From positions 15,667,752 to 15,731,751 of the forward strand of contig NC_073692.1 of the NCBI RefSeq assembly GCF_029784155.1: a DNA stretch of 64,000 nt, in the 5' to 3' direction. Numbering within the stretch: the first letter of the stretch is position 1; the number at the start of each line of letters is the position of its first letter. The translations under genes were made by a program, and so were the position numbers. Below the pieces are notes generated by a model. It did not search any database. It was not told where the DNA came from and saw nothing but the letters and a program-made list of their open reading frames with translations. Origin of the DNA: Uranotaenia lowii. Taxonomy: Eukaryota; Arthropoda; Insecta; Diptera; Culicidae. Shown piece after piece: positions 35,535 through 45,338 of the stretch.

Positions 35535-36814
35535 TGGGAAACCCGTTGTCTCCGTTTCTTTGTGAACTGTTTATGGCTCACTTGGAGGAAACTCTTGAAA
35601 AACAGGATTTACTACCCGAAAAATGGTGGAGATACGTCGACGATGTTTTCTGTGTAGTAAACAAAGATTTTCTTGAGGAACTCCTGACAGCCATAAATGG
35701 TTTACATAAGAATATCAAGTTCACTTGTGAAGTGGAAGAGGATAAGAAAATCCCTTTCCTGGACGTTCTCATAAAGAGAGAAGATAATCTTTTCAATTTT
35801 GAGATTTACAGGAAACCAACCAATACTATGAGGGTTATCCCGAGCACCTCTAATCATTCATTAGGACATAAGATGGCCGCTTTCCATCATATGATCCACA
35901 GAATGAATTCGATTCCTCTCTCAAAAGAAGGGGAAGAAAAGGAACTTCAATATATCTTCCAAACGGCTAATAAGAATGGATACCAATCCAGTTCTATTCA
36001 AGCCATCATCAACAAAAAACAAAAAATTCTTCAGAGAAAATCCTTCACTACTTTAACTCCAATTCAAAACGAGTTTCAACGGAGATCGATGGAATTTAAT
36101 AGCTTCAATGCTCTTGAATTACGATCCAAGTTAACAAAATTTGATATTGAATTGGTTTTTAGTAGTTCCAATAATCAATTGAAATCCATTTTAGGATCAA
36201 CAAAAGATCCGGTGGAACTTTTGCATAGATCCGGTGTGTACAAGATCAGTTGTTCTGACTGTGATAAGGTATACATTGGACAAACAAAAAGGAAGTTAAT
36301 AGAGAGATTCGAAGAACATTTGGCAATTGCCAAATCAGATTCGAAGAAAAAAGTTCTCCCTTCACAGAATCCTAGATCTTCAGTAGCATTACACATCTGT
36401 GAAACAGGCCATTTGATCGATCAAGAAAATATTTCTTTACTTCGATCGTTGAACAGTAATTCGCTGAAGTTAGATGTAGCGGAAAGTATTGAAATTTTCA
36501 ATCAAAATTCAGCTAAACTGTTGAACGGAGACAACGGACCAGGTCATAGTTGGCTGTTCAAGTTCTTAGGTAGGAAGAAATATAATTTACCTGACAACGC
36601 CCAAAATAGGGCGGGTAACAATAATAATCTACCTGACAACACCCAGAAAAGGGTAGGTAGGCCCAAGAAACTGACAACGGCACATTTGCCGAGCATTCGA
36701 AGGTTCTTTTTACCTACAAATAATTCAGAGCTACCTAGCTTGGACAATTTAAGGGAGGGATATGATACACTTTCTTCAGTCGATAACCCACTGAGGATGC
36801 TAGCAAGTAGCTAG
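35534..36814 (+). pseudogene. Second, identical truncated Penelope-like RT/GIY-YIG ORF
   Basis: This is the mirror image of the left copy and encodes the same residues from GNPLSP to LRMLASS and the stop. The first codon is TTG on this strand because the axis base is single. Having both copies free of any difference indicates a young or recently homogenised structure. Confidence 0.9.
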
Positions 36815-36887
36815 TGAAATACTAGTATTTGGGTCTTTCAAATACTGTAGCTGAATTCAAAGGAATCTTCGACTACTTTGAAATAAT
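35535..36887 (+). mobile_element. Penelope-like element, 5'-truncated, right copy
   Basis: Reads rightward from the axis and is an exact mirror of the left copy. Its 3' terminal sequence also matches the separate fragment at 27786-27896. Confidence 0.9.
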
Positions 36888-36901
36888 CGAACAATTTGTT
36901 A

Positions 36902-36907
36902 AATAAA
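36902..36907 (+). terminator. Poly(A) signal AATAAA, probably of the P transposase gene
   Basis: AATAAA lies 15 bp after the palindrome. With the palindrome removed it would be about 23 bases after the TGA at 34170-34172, a plausible compact 3' end. With the palindrome present, a transcript using it would contain the whole inverted repeat in its 3' UTR. Confidence 0.45.
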
Positions 36908-36909
36908 GA

Positions 36910-38095
36910 TGGTTTAATTGTTTTTATCTTAATTATTCTTATTTTTTATAAATACATGAAAGAAAATAATCGAAATTTTAAGAATAAATTTAATATAATA
37001 TAACGTGAAATCGAGGGGTATAGTTTCATGGAAATCTATGTAGTTTATCTAGAAAAACCACATGGCATGGAAATAGGTTTCTTATTTTCATTGTAAATTC
37101 ATGATGCAAATAATTTTCTGAGATAAAGTGTCTATAATTAAGCCAAAATGAAAATCATTTTCAAATTTCTCAATATATTAAGTTTGATTAAAAAATCTAG
37201 AGTTTAAACATAGGTATTCAACATTTCGCATAATATTAAATTTATGTTTCCTTGACTTTTTTTTATTTTTTGGCCTAATAAAGTACCTACTTTTAAAGAT
37301 TTCAAAATATTTAATTCATTAAAAATTAAATTTGCAGTAATGAAACCTGAAATAAAAATAATCTCGTTGCTTACACTAGTTAACAATAAAACAATCGAAA
37401 AAAACAATTTTGTTTTTAGCATAAATTGCTTAGTCTCAAACTATCCCACTTGACAAAAAAAAATCTCAACGGATTCGTGGTTCATGCAATAGAGGTTTTA
37501 ATTCAAATTTCATAAATAGGTTTGGAGATATTGTTTCAAGTTTTTAAAAAGCTATCTTTGGAGAATAAATTCAGGAAAGTCAATTGGTTTTAAAAGAATT
37601 TTCAATGCTTCTTATGAAATTTTTCAAACATTACTGTAAGATTTTGAGCGATAAACAAATATTCCATATTTTTATTTAAAAACATTTTTCTTTCGTATGT
37701 ATACCATTTTTTTTTGTTTTCTGCAACCGAATTTAAAATATTACCGTTAATTTGGAAGAGCGAGGTTATATAAAAACAGTGATAGTTTCAAGAATTAAAA
37801 AATAAATATCAAAACAAAAAACTTGTAACTTTTGATTGCTTATAACATTCGACGGCCTTAAATGTACAGCACGAGATGTGTTCATTTAATTTTAAAATGG
37901 TCTAGGCGCAATTTCCAGGATGGATACCGAACATGTGATTCCAATTTAAGCATACTTTGTTTATGATTTGCGAACACATCGCCAGACGACGCCATTCAAC
38001 AACAGTTGGCATCACGTCGAGACGCTCTTGAACGATTGTGACGTAGCAATCAAAACATTGAAAAAACTGATTCTCACACGCGTGCAATGGCAGTC
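36910..38095 (+). other. 3' noncoding part of the P element
   Basis: AT-rich, no ORF of interest. It contains the second copy of TGAACGATTGTGACGTA at 38029-38045. The end 38100 region is more GC-rich. Confidence 0.5.
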
Positions 38096-38124
38096 TTGTC
38101 CGCACCTATAGATAAACCACATAG
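38096..38124 (-). repeat. P element right terminal inverted repeat
   Basis: Complement of the left repeat, two mismatches. It is followed directly by the second ATTGCGCTT. Confidence 0.85.
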
Positions 38125-38133
38125 ATTGCGCTT
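38125..38133 (+). repeat. Target-site duplication of the P element, right
   Basis: ATTGCGCTT, identical to 29052-29060, immediately outside the right terminus. Confidence 0.75.
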
Positions 38134-38134
38134 A

Positions 38135-40015
38135 ACCTCACTTGAAAGCTCCGTGTATGTACACAGCATGCTTGCATACCAACAAAAATAGTTATGAAAA
38201 TTTGGCAGTTTTATATAGAATGGCAATCAAAATTATTAATTTCTCCGTCGATAGCCATCCGATTCCTTTTAAAAGGGCCTCAGATGAAAGATTGATTCTT
38301 CAGGCTCATCGGAAACTATTTTTTGCTTTAGATTTTCGGATCTGACCTATAAATAATGAGCATTCAAAAGAAATTTACATCACCGTCCCTCTTTTTTGAG
38401 AGTAAACGATTAAATATTTTTTTCTTTCTATGTTCAAAATTCGATAAAGATGTAAAATACTTCATATTTCTGTAATAAAAAATCAATTTGTTTGAATTTA
38501 TGTTCATACTGCACAAGAAAAAGACCACACAAGGCAAAATAATCACCAAATTTTAGTTTTAAATCGACCAAAAGCCCGTTGCATACTACTTTTAGCGATT
38601 TTGAAAAGCCAAACATTGTTCCTTGCATTAAAATGCATCAATGCATATTTTTGTCATAATTTTAATGATTGTCAATTTTAAGAAAAAATAGATTTTCTGA
38701 AAAATTCCATACATTTGCCCGTTTTTTCCATAACTATTTTTGGCGCCTCTTAACAATACCTTTAAAGAGAGCGGAATAGCCTACCTTGTATATTTCAAAG
38801 TACTATGACGATAATCAAGCTTTTAAAGTCCCTTGAAGCTTGACTAGTAGTCCAATGAGATTTGAAACGTGACGATGAAGGAAAATCAGCAACCATGTCA
38901 ACTATGATGCTTGAAAAATGTCTGCTCTGCCAAGGAATATTTAAAGAAGGTAATGTCAAGGCAGCCCTGCTTTAGTATTAGTACATACTGTGACGTCACA
39001 ATCACAAAAAATCTGTTAATTTACTAGGAAATTTGCCTTTTTTGTTGATAGCTCAGAGAATTTGCTAGAAATTTTCCACTTTTAAAACATGTTATTCTAG
39101 AAGAATTCTTGCTCTTCAAGATCGGTAAGAAAAAAATTGGATTTTCGAGTTTTTTCTATAACATATAATAGTGGATTTTCCCTACTCAAATTTGCGAAAC
39201 TTTAAAATTAGTTCAAAATCTTCCATGAAACTGATTAAGTCAGTGCAGTTTAAGATCCTTATTACAAAAAAGTTATCAAAAACCAAACTTTTATACAAAT
39301 CCACAATAATTTATTGGCATTTTAGTAAATCGAGTTAACAATCATTAATTGATGTTAATTGTTCTACATAAGAATTGTATAAGATAAACCGGTTGTATAA
39401 AAATCGTGACAATCAGTTGAACACTCAATAACTACCAGCTAGACCTTTTTAAAGGTAATTTTTTATTCGTTGTTGCACGATTAAGCTTCAAGACGACATT
39501 ACATTCATTACTATAATGAGAAAAAAAAACATAATTCAATCTTCAAAAGACCTGAAAATTTCATAACATAGTGCAATGCTGCCTATATTTGATAATCGGT
39601 CTAATATGCCATTTTTTTTTCAAAATGGAGAAAATTGTGCCAATTGAATGCTTAAACTGTATATAATATCCCTACTTCATTAATTTTTCAAAAAATCCAT
39701 CGGTGGAGGCATACAACCCTAAAGCAAAATTGTCTGATGTGCATGATGTGTTGAATCATCATTCGCAGCAACCAGTGTCTTCTTATAGAAAGTTTTTCTA
39801 ATCCCTTCTTGTTGTGATCTTGTGGCTTGGTGATTATGGGCGTGAGCAATCGCAGCAATATTTGAAAACGTATGCACATCAGGCAAATTCAGAGCTATTT
39901 GTCAACTTTTGTTCACGTTATATTTGATAAAGTGGCTACTGAGATTGAAATTAATTCTTTTCATAAATTCTTTATCTAAATTTGCAATTTAACTTACAAT
40001 TTAAATTTACAATGA
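38135..40015. other. AT-rich intergenic DNA
   Basis: No gene, RNA or tandem repeat recognised. Confidence 0.35.
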
Positions 40016-40021
40016 TTGTTT

Positions 40022-40190
40022 TGGGCTTAAGATATAGCTCAGTTGGCAAGTCTGTTGTCTCCTGAGCCGATGTCCGCGAGTTCGAGCCCAAAAGTAAACA
40101 TCGAACACAGCTGTACCGGATAAGTTTATCAATAACGATCCGCCAACTGCAACGTTGATAAAGCCGCGAATGCCATAAAGATGGTAAGAC
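40022..40190 (+). mobile_element. tRNA-derived SINE
   Basis: The head has a pol III A box (TAGCTCAGTTGG at about 40035) and B box (AGTTCGAGCCC at about 40078), spaced as in a tRNA. It is followed by a non-tRNA body (GATCCGCCAACTGCAACG, GCGAATGCCATAAAGATGG). The head does not fold into a full cloverleaf with an acceptor stem, and the body resembles SINE sequence I associate with mosquito genomes from memory. It ends near 40190 without a clear target duplication. Confidence 0.7.
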
Positions 40191-40371
40191 ATGAAAGTAT
40201 TAAAGGTGGAAAGATCAAAGCTAGAGCGCTTTGGGTAGAAGAAATTGAATAACGAGTGTTAAATAAAAAATGAGAATTTTTTTCAATCACATATAATAAA
40301 ATTGTTATTTTTTTTTCATCGATTTCAGTATTTTTTTATTAATAACATAATGTATTTTCTTCAAAAAAATG

Positions 40372-41121
40372 TCAGTGAATGTTTGAGTAAGGGCCGTGGT
40401 CTGATGTTCGACGCAACTTTGTCGCGATGCTCTTACAAGAACGTTGTACGGCACTTATGTCCATTTTCCGGATACAATTCCGGATTCTTGTAGTCAGTTG
40501 CTTCGTGTCCTTGGCCCTCCAATTGTTTTTATACACTAGGGCACTGAGTGAGCCAAAGAAATCCTCCATTGGGCGGCTCTGGGGCAAGTTTGTTGGGTTA
40601 CGATCTTTCGGCAGACAGCGGAAAATAGCTTTCGTCATCCAGAACAAATGACGTCCCGTGGTATTTTTTGGTCATCCACCGACACTGTGATTTAACCGTC
40701 TCAATCTGCTCCTCCGTGTACTCCGCCGCTGCTCCGGGAGCAGCCATATTTCCGACCGGCGTCACGCAGGCTGGTTGCGTCCTTTTTTGTCAAACAGCTT
40801 CTTTAACGATGTCTTCCTCCGCTTCGTCATTATCGTCACCGGACGACCACTTTCGATCTTCCGCTCTACGTTCAGGGAACTCAGGATACGATATACCGTA
40901 CTGACAGGTACATTTTCTTCCATAAAATGTGCCACCGTGAACTTTTTTCTTTGCTGGAAATGCGTTTCGTAGAACCGTACAATGCGTTCGCGGAGCACGT
41001 GCTGTTTCGACGCCATCTTTGCTTTGACTAAATTCAAACTAGCAAAACCAAACACGCCTACTGTTTCTAGGGAGCCCGAAGAGCAATTTTCTTGGATTAG
41101 TTGGTGAAAATGAAAAATCAA
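40372..41121 (-). mobile_element. Tc1/mariner-superfamily transposase remnant with internal deletion
   Basis: On the minus strand, MASKQHVLRERIVRFYETHF starts near 41016 and leads through a helix-turn-helix region (FMEENVPVSTVYRILSSLN), a GRP-containing linker, and then FVLDDESYFPLS with the first catalytic Asp. It then jumps directly to LPKDRNPTNLPQSRPMEDFF and the C-terminus, stopping near 40372. The segment that should carry the second Asp is deleted and there is at least one frameshift. Terminal inverted repeats were not found. It belongs to a different lineage from the element at 45339-46589. Confidence 0.75.
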
Positions 41122-41204
41122 TCGTTTCGCAGAATCTTTATAGGTCTCACTGGTCCGATTTTGGTTTCACTGTGATGTGGTGATACAAATTGTGTTTGAT
41201 CATA

Positions 41205-42015
41205 TATGTACTAGGGTGGCAGCCAAATGGGCCAAATGCCTTGGAAATGCATGAAACGTCGAGATCTGGTGTCATCTCGATAAAAATATTTGGTCGAAAA
41301 TCGAGTTTTTGGGGATTTAACCTTTTTCTTTTTAAATCCGACTGTTTCACGTAAAATCCCAGAAAGTCAAATTTTCTGCATATTTTTATTTGAGATAACA
41401 CCAGTGTAGTGAACTACCAATTTGAATTCCGAGAATTCCCAATGGAATTTGGAGGAATTTTCACAAAACTATTCGAAGCACAAAAAACTGCGACTTTACT
41501 TCCCAAAATTATCTAACAGAATGATCGTTTTATCGTTTCTCACTCTCTCTTTTCGATGGCATGAACGAAGTGCATGTGATGATTTGCACGCTTAATATTT
41601 TTCAGACAGTTAGGATGATAAATAAAGTTTGAACTAAATAAAATCGCCAACTAAAACGTTTCTCACACAGGTTTTTGGAAATGCCTCGAAATTTAACGGA
41701 TGTTAATTCTTATTCATTACTGATGCTTTTAATTTAATTTGTATTCTCAATCCTATCTACTACAACCAGATCTTGCCGTTTCATGCATTTCTATTCTAAT
41801 TCATTTGACATCAAATTAAAAATTTCGAATTTCAGAATTTCCTTTGGCTACCCCTTACGTGCTTTTTAAAATTTTAATGTCGATTTTTGACAAAAGTTTT
41901 TGTTTAGAGATAACACCAGATTTTGACGTTTTAAGCATTTTTAAGTAATTTGGCATCAAAATTTAAATTTCGATTTTTCTGATTTCCTTTGCTCCCCTCT
42001 ATGGTTATTTTTGAA
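41205..42015. repeat. Degenerate dispersed repeat with GATCTGGTGTYATCTC-type units
   Basis: GAAACGTCGAGATCTGGTGT and ATCTCGATAA near 41255 recur in inverted, diverged form near 41395, 41766 and 41915 (GAGATAACACCAG, CCAGATCTTGCCGTTTCATG). The order suggests an old inverted-repeat element or several fused copies. No coding capacity is seen. Confidence 0.35.
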
Positions 42016-42511
42016 GGTAAAAAAACTGAAACCTTGAGTGCTTTGAGGTACCCCTAAATCAAATCAGATTGAGCTGAATTTTGCATAGGACAGTTTTTTG
42101 AGCCAATCTACAAAAAAGTATATGGTAGATTTTGAAAATTCGACCATGAAATTTTTCCTATACATCCATTGACAGACTAATGTACATAACTTTATTTTTT
42201 TCATCTCTCCTTCAGATGGCGTGTTTCAAAAACATTTATTCTAGAACTGCTGATTTTCGAAGCAACAACTACCCAATGAAAACACCCCGATGAAAATCTG
42301 TCTCCCAACAAAAATAAGATATCACACTCATGTAGTAGGTACTGTTGCCAACCGCTCATTCGAATCTGCAAATAAACACCATCATCACAGCCGCACTTTT
42401 TTTTTCTTGCTCATTATTATTAGGCTACCCCGTTGCCCTTTTTTCCTCTGAAATAACAGCATCGTCGAAGCGTTTTATCGCCATATGATGAGTTTCATCT
42501 CGCGAACGTTC

Positions 42512-42900
42512 TATATTTATAAGGAAGAGCGACGATGATCTGAGTTATGCGGTTGGTGTGAGTCGAGTGTGTGGCTAAAAATACGCCCCCAATCTTCGGA
42601 GAGTCGAGTCGCGTCATCAATTTAGCAAGCAAAAGCGTGAGCATCACCGGATCCTATACAACAGTCACCATCAACATCATCTTTTTCTTAACCACAACCG
42701 CAACCACAAATGGCGTCGTCGCACAGTTAGTGAAACAGGTTTCTTCCGAGAATTCATCAAGCTTTGGGTGTAAGAAAATGCTCCCCAAAGGTCGTTGCCA
42801 GACAAGCGTTTCGCCAAACTCGACGCTCAAAAAGTTGGGGGCTTTACGTCATCGATTCCGTTTGAAGGTTTGAAGATGTTATTATTCTGAGAAGTAAAGA
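42512..42900 (+). promoter_or_regulatory. Candidate TATA promoter and first exon of an unknown transcript
   Basis: TATATTTATAAGG at 42512-42524 is followed about 28 bases later by CTGAGTTATG, close to an initiator. Downstream is a more balanced stretch with a 100-codon ORF (42571-42873) of no recognisable family. No convincing donor splice site was found before the AT-rich satellite. Confidence 0.25.
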
Positions 42901-42969
42901 TGAATATTTAAAAAAAAAACAAATATTTATCTCATTTAAACAATCAGGAATAACTCTGGAAAACTTCCT

Positions 42970-43184
42970 TGTTTTTGTAATTTTTGTCATTTTTGTTTCA
43001 TTTTCGTTATTTTTGTCATTTTTGTAATTTTTGTATTTTTTGTCATTTTTGTAGTTTTTTTTTGTATTTTTTATAATTTTGTCATTTTTGTCATTTTTGT
43101 CGTTTTTGTCATTTTTGGTTTATTTTTGTCGTTTCATTTTTGTTATTTTTGTTTTATTTTCGTTATTTTTGTCATTTTTGTATT
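42970..43184. repeat. Degenerate 9-bp satellite (ATTTTTGTC family) at the assembly gap
   Basis: Irregular units of ATTTTTGTC, ATTTTTGTA, ATTTTCGTT and longer variants run up to the first N. This is the same family as the 12-15.6 kb array. Confidence 0.85.
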
Positions 43185-43684
43185 NNNNNNNNNNNNNNNN
43201 NNNNNNNNNNNNNNNNNNNNNNNNNNNNNNNNNNNNNNNNNNNNNNNNNNNNNNNNNNNNNNNNNNNNNNNNNNNNNNNNNNNNNNNNNNNNNNNNNNNN
43301 NNNNNNNNNNNNNNNNNNNNNNNNNNNNNNNNNNNNNNNNNNNNNNNNNNNNNNNNNNNNNNNNNNNNNNNNNNNNNNNNNNNNNNNNNNNNNNNNNNNN
43401 NNNNNNNNNNNNNNNNNNNNNNNNNNNNNNNNNNNNNNNNNNNNNNNNNNNNNNNNNNNNNNNNNNNNNNNNNNNNNNNNNNNNNNNNNNNNNNNNNNNN
43501 NNNNNNNNNNNNNNNNNNNNNNNNNNNNNNNNNNNNNNNNNNNNNNNNNNNNNNNNNNNNNNNNNNNNNNNNNNNNNNNNNNNNNNNNNNNNNNNNNNNN
43601 NNNNNNNNNNNNNNNNNNNNNNNNNNNNNNNNNNNNNNNNNNNNNNNNNNNNNNNNNNNNNNNNNNNNNNNNNNNNNNNNNNNN
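43185..43684. other. Assembly gap of 500 N
   Basis: Exactly 500 undetermined bases, a usual placeholder length. The left flank is satellite and the right flank is RTE coding sequence, so the missing DNA probably includes more satellite and the RTE 3' part. Confidence 1.
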
Positions 43685-45285
43685 CAGCAGTTACCGGGAT
43701 TGGTTCGGACAAGACACCGTCGTGCAAGACCTTGCACGAAAATGCCTCGTACTGTGCTTCGATGAGATGGACTAGTTTCTCTGGGACCCCTCGTCGCCTT
43801 AGAGCCGCCCAGATGTTTTCATGGTTAAGTCGGTCGAATGCTTTTTCGAAATCAACGAACACCAGCAGAAGAGAGTCCTGGAATTCGTTGATTTGTTCCA
43901 GTATGATTCGTAGCGTTGTGATGTGGTCCACACATGATCGTCGAGATCGGAATCCAGCTTGTTGCCGTCGGAGTGTAGCGTCGATTTTCTCCTGGATCCT
44001 GTTCAGAATCACTTTGCAGAGTACTTTGAGGGTTGTACAGATCAACGTTATGCCACGCCAGTTACCGCACTCTGTCAGGTCTCCTTTCTTCGGGACCTTT
44101 ACGAGGATACCCTGCATCCAGTCGGCCGGGAATGTTGCAGTATCCTAGATGTCAGCGAAAAGACGGTGCAACATTTGTGCTGATAGGGCAGGGTCGGCTT
44201 TCAGCATTTCAGCAGGGATGCAATCGATCCCAGGTGCTTTGTTGGATTTCATGTTTTTGATTGCCGCTTCTATTTCAGCCAGCGAAGGCGCTTCCGAGTT
44301 GACGCCATTTATGCGACTTACTGTTGGCGCTTCGAGCTGCAGATTCTGTTGGCCATCGTTATTGTGACTCGGAAGAGTTGTTCGAAGTGCTCAGTCCATC
44401 GTTTGAGCTGATCTGTTCGATCGGTCAATAACTGACCTGCTCGGTCTTTTAGCGGCATTCTTGCATTAGTCCTTGCACCACTGAGGCGGCGAGAAATGTC
44501 ATAAAGTAATCGGATATCTCCATTGGCGGCGGCTCTTTCTCCCTCTTCGGCTAGGGAGTTTGTCCAGGCTCTCTTGTCTCGTCTACAAGCTCGTTTAACT
44601 GCCTTTTCCAGCTCCGCATATCGTAAGCGGGCGGCTGCTTTGGCTGACCCGGTACATGCCTGCTCAATTCCGACTTTCGCCTTTCTCCGATCATCGACCA
44701 TCCTCCAAGTTTCATCCGACATCCATTCACTCCTTCTTCCACAAACTTTACCGAGAGTACCATGGCTCGTCGTGATAAAGGCATTCTTGATTCCACACCA
44801 CTGTTCTTCGACTGTTCCGTCTGTCGGCAGCTCCGAGGCTCGGGATTCTAGCTGTTCAACGTATGCCCTTTTCACCTCTGGATTCTCCAACCGGCGGACG
44901 TCGTATCGACACCCGACTTTCTCCTCGCGCCGTTGGACACGTGCAACTCTCAGTCGTATCTTGCCAAGGACGAGGTGATGGTCAGATGCAATGTCTGCGC
45001 TTCGCTTGTTGCGGACATCAAGAAGGCTCCTTCTCCATTTTCGGCTGATGCAGATGTGGTCAATTTGATTTTCTGTTCGGCCATCTCGGGATACCCAAGT
45101 GACCTTATGTGCTGGTCGATGGGGGAAGAGCGATCCACCGATCACCATGTTGTTGTTGCCATAAAATTCTACAAACAGCTCTCCGTTTTCGCTCATCTGT
45201 CCTAGGCCATGGCGCCCCATGATGCGCTCAAGGTCCTGATTGTCGGAGCCAATCTTTGCGTTGGAGTCGCCCAAATGGAAACTTG
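43685..45285 (-). mobile_element. RTE-type retrotransposon, endonuclease and reverse transcriptase, cut by the gap (copy F)
   Basis: From 45285 the minus strand reads HLGDSNAKIGSDNQDLERIM, GRHGLGQMSENGELFVEFYG, VTWVSRDGRTENQIDHICIS, RNKRSADIASDHHLVLGKIR (endonuclease with SDHH), then the linker through ISRRLSGARTNARMPLKD to about 44318. After frame changes the reverse transcriptase follows: ILVKVPKKGDLTECGNWRGI, QQAGFRSRRSCVDHITTLRI, LVFVDFEKAFDRLNHENIW and KVLHDGVLSEPIPVTA, where the gap begins. It is the best-preserved copy in the window. The endonuclease N-terminus is missing; unlike copies B and D it lacks the extra block after SLLDV. Confidence 0.85.
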
Positions 45286-45338
45286 GAAAACTTGATAAAA
45301 AAAAATTAACGAAGTCTGTGTAGAGAATATTGTATATA

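Larger units (their letters stand above)
34181..36887. repeat. Perfect 2,707-bp palindrome of two head-to-head Penelope-like copies
   Basis: Position 35534 is the axis. The 1,353 bases on each side are reverse complements as far as I compared them, and the two encoded 426-codon ORFs and their antisense shadows are identical. The match ends exactly at 34181 and 36887; 34180 and 36888 no longer pair. The left edge is 9 bp after the P transposase stop codon and the right edge 15 bp before AATAAA. The flanks are different P-element sequence, which argues against a simple read-folding artefact. Confidence 0.9.
29061..38124 (+). mobile_element. Complete P-family DNA transposon (9.06 kb, 6.36 kb without the Penelope insertion)
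   Basis: The termini are inverted repeats: left CCATGTGGTTTATCTATAGG then TGGGGACAA (29061-29089), right, read inward on the minus strand, CTATGTGGTTTATCTATAGG then TGCGGACAA (38124-38096). They are identical except for two positions and resemble in layout the Drosophila P terminus as I recall it (CATG... then AGGTGG). The element is flanked by a 9-bp direct repeat, ATTGCGCTT. Inside is one transposase gene (29232-34172). A 17-bp sequence, TGAACGATTGTGACGTA, occurs 73 bp from the left end and 79 bp from the right end, both on the plus strand, a candidate transposase-binding site. Later insertions are a MITE-like element in intron 1 and a Penelope palindrome after the stop codon. Confidence 0.9.

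Noticed and set aside
34254..36814. Two independent host genes in opposite orientation
   Set aside because: Both are the same truncated Penelope RT/GIY-YIG ORF in a perfect palindrome, with no promoter or N-terminus.
34181..36887. Assembly artefact from a read folding back on itself
   Set aside because: Not fully excluded, but both outer boundaries coincide with a Penelope 3' end and the flanks are different P-element sequences that together give a consistent element with a target duplication.
40022..40110. A functional tRNA gene
   Set aside because: A and B boxes are present, but no acceptor stem or complete cloverleaf forms, and a SINE-like body follows.
43079..44148. ORFs running across 43185-43684
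   Set aside because: They span 500 undetermined bases and so have no evidential value; the right-hand part is RTE sequence.
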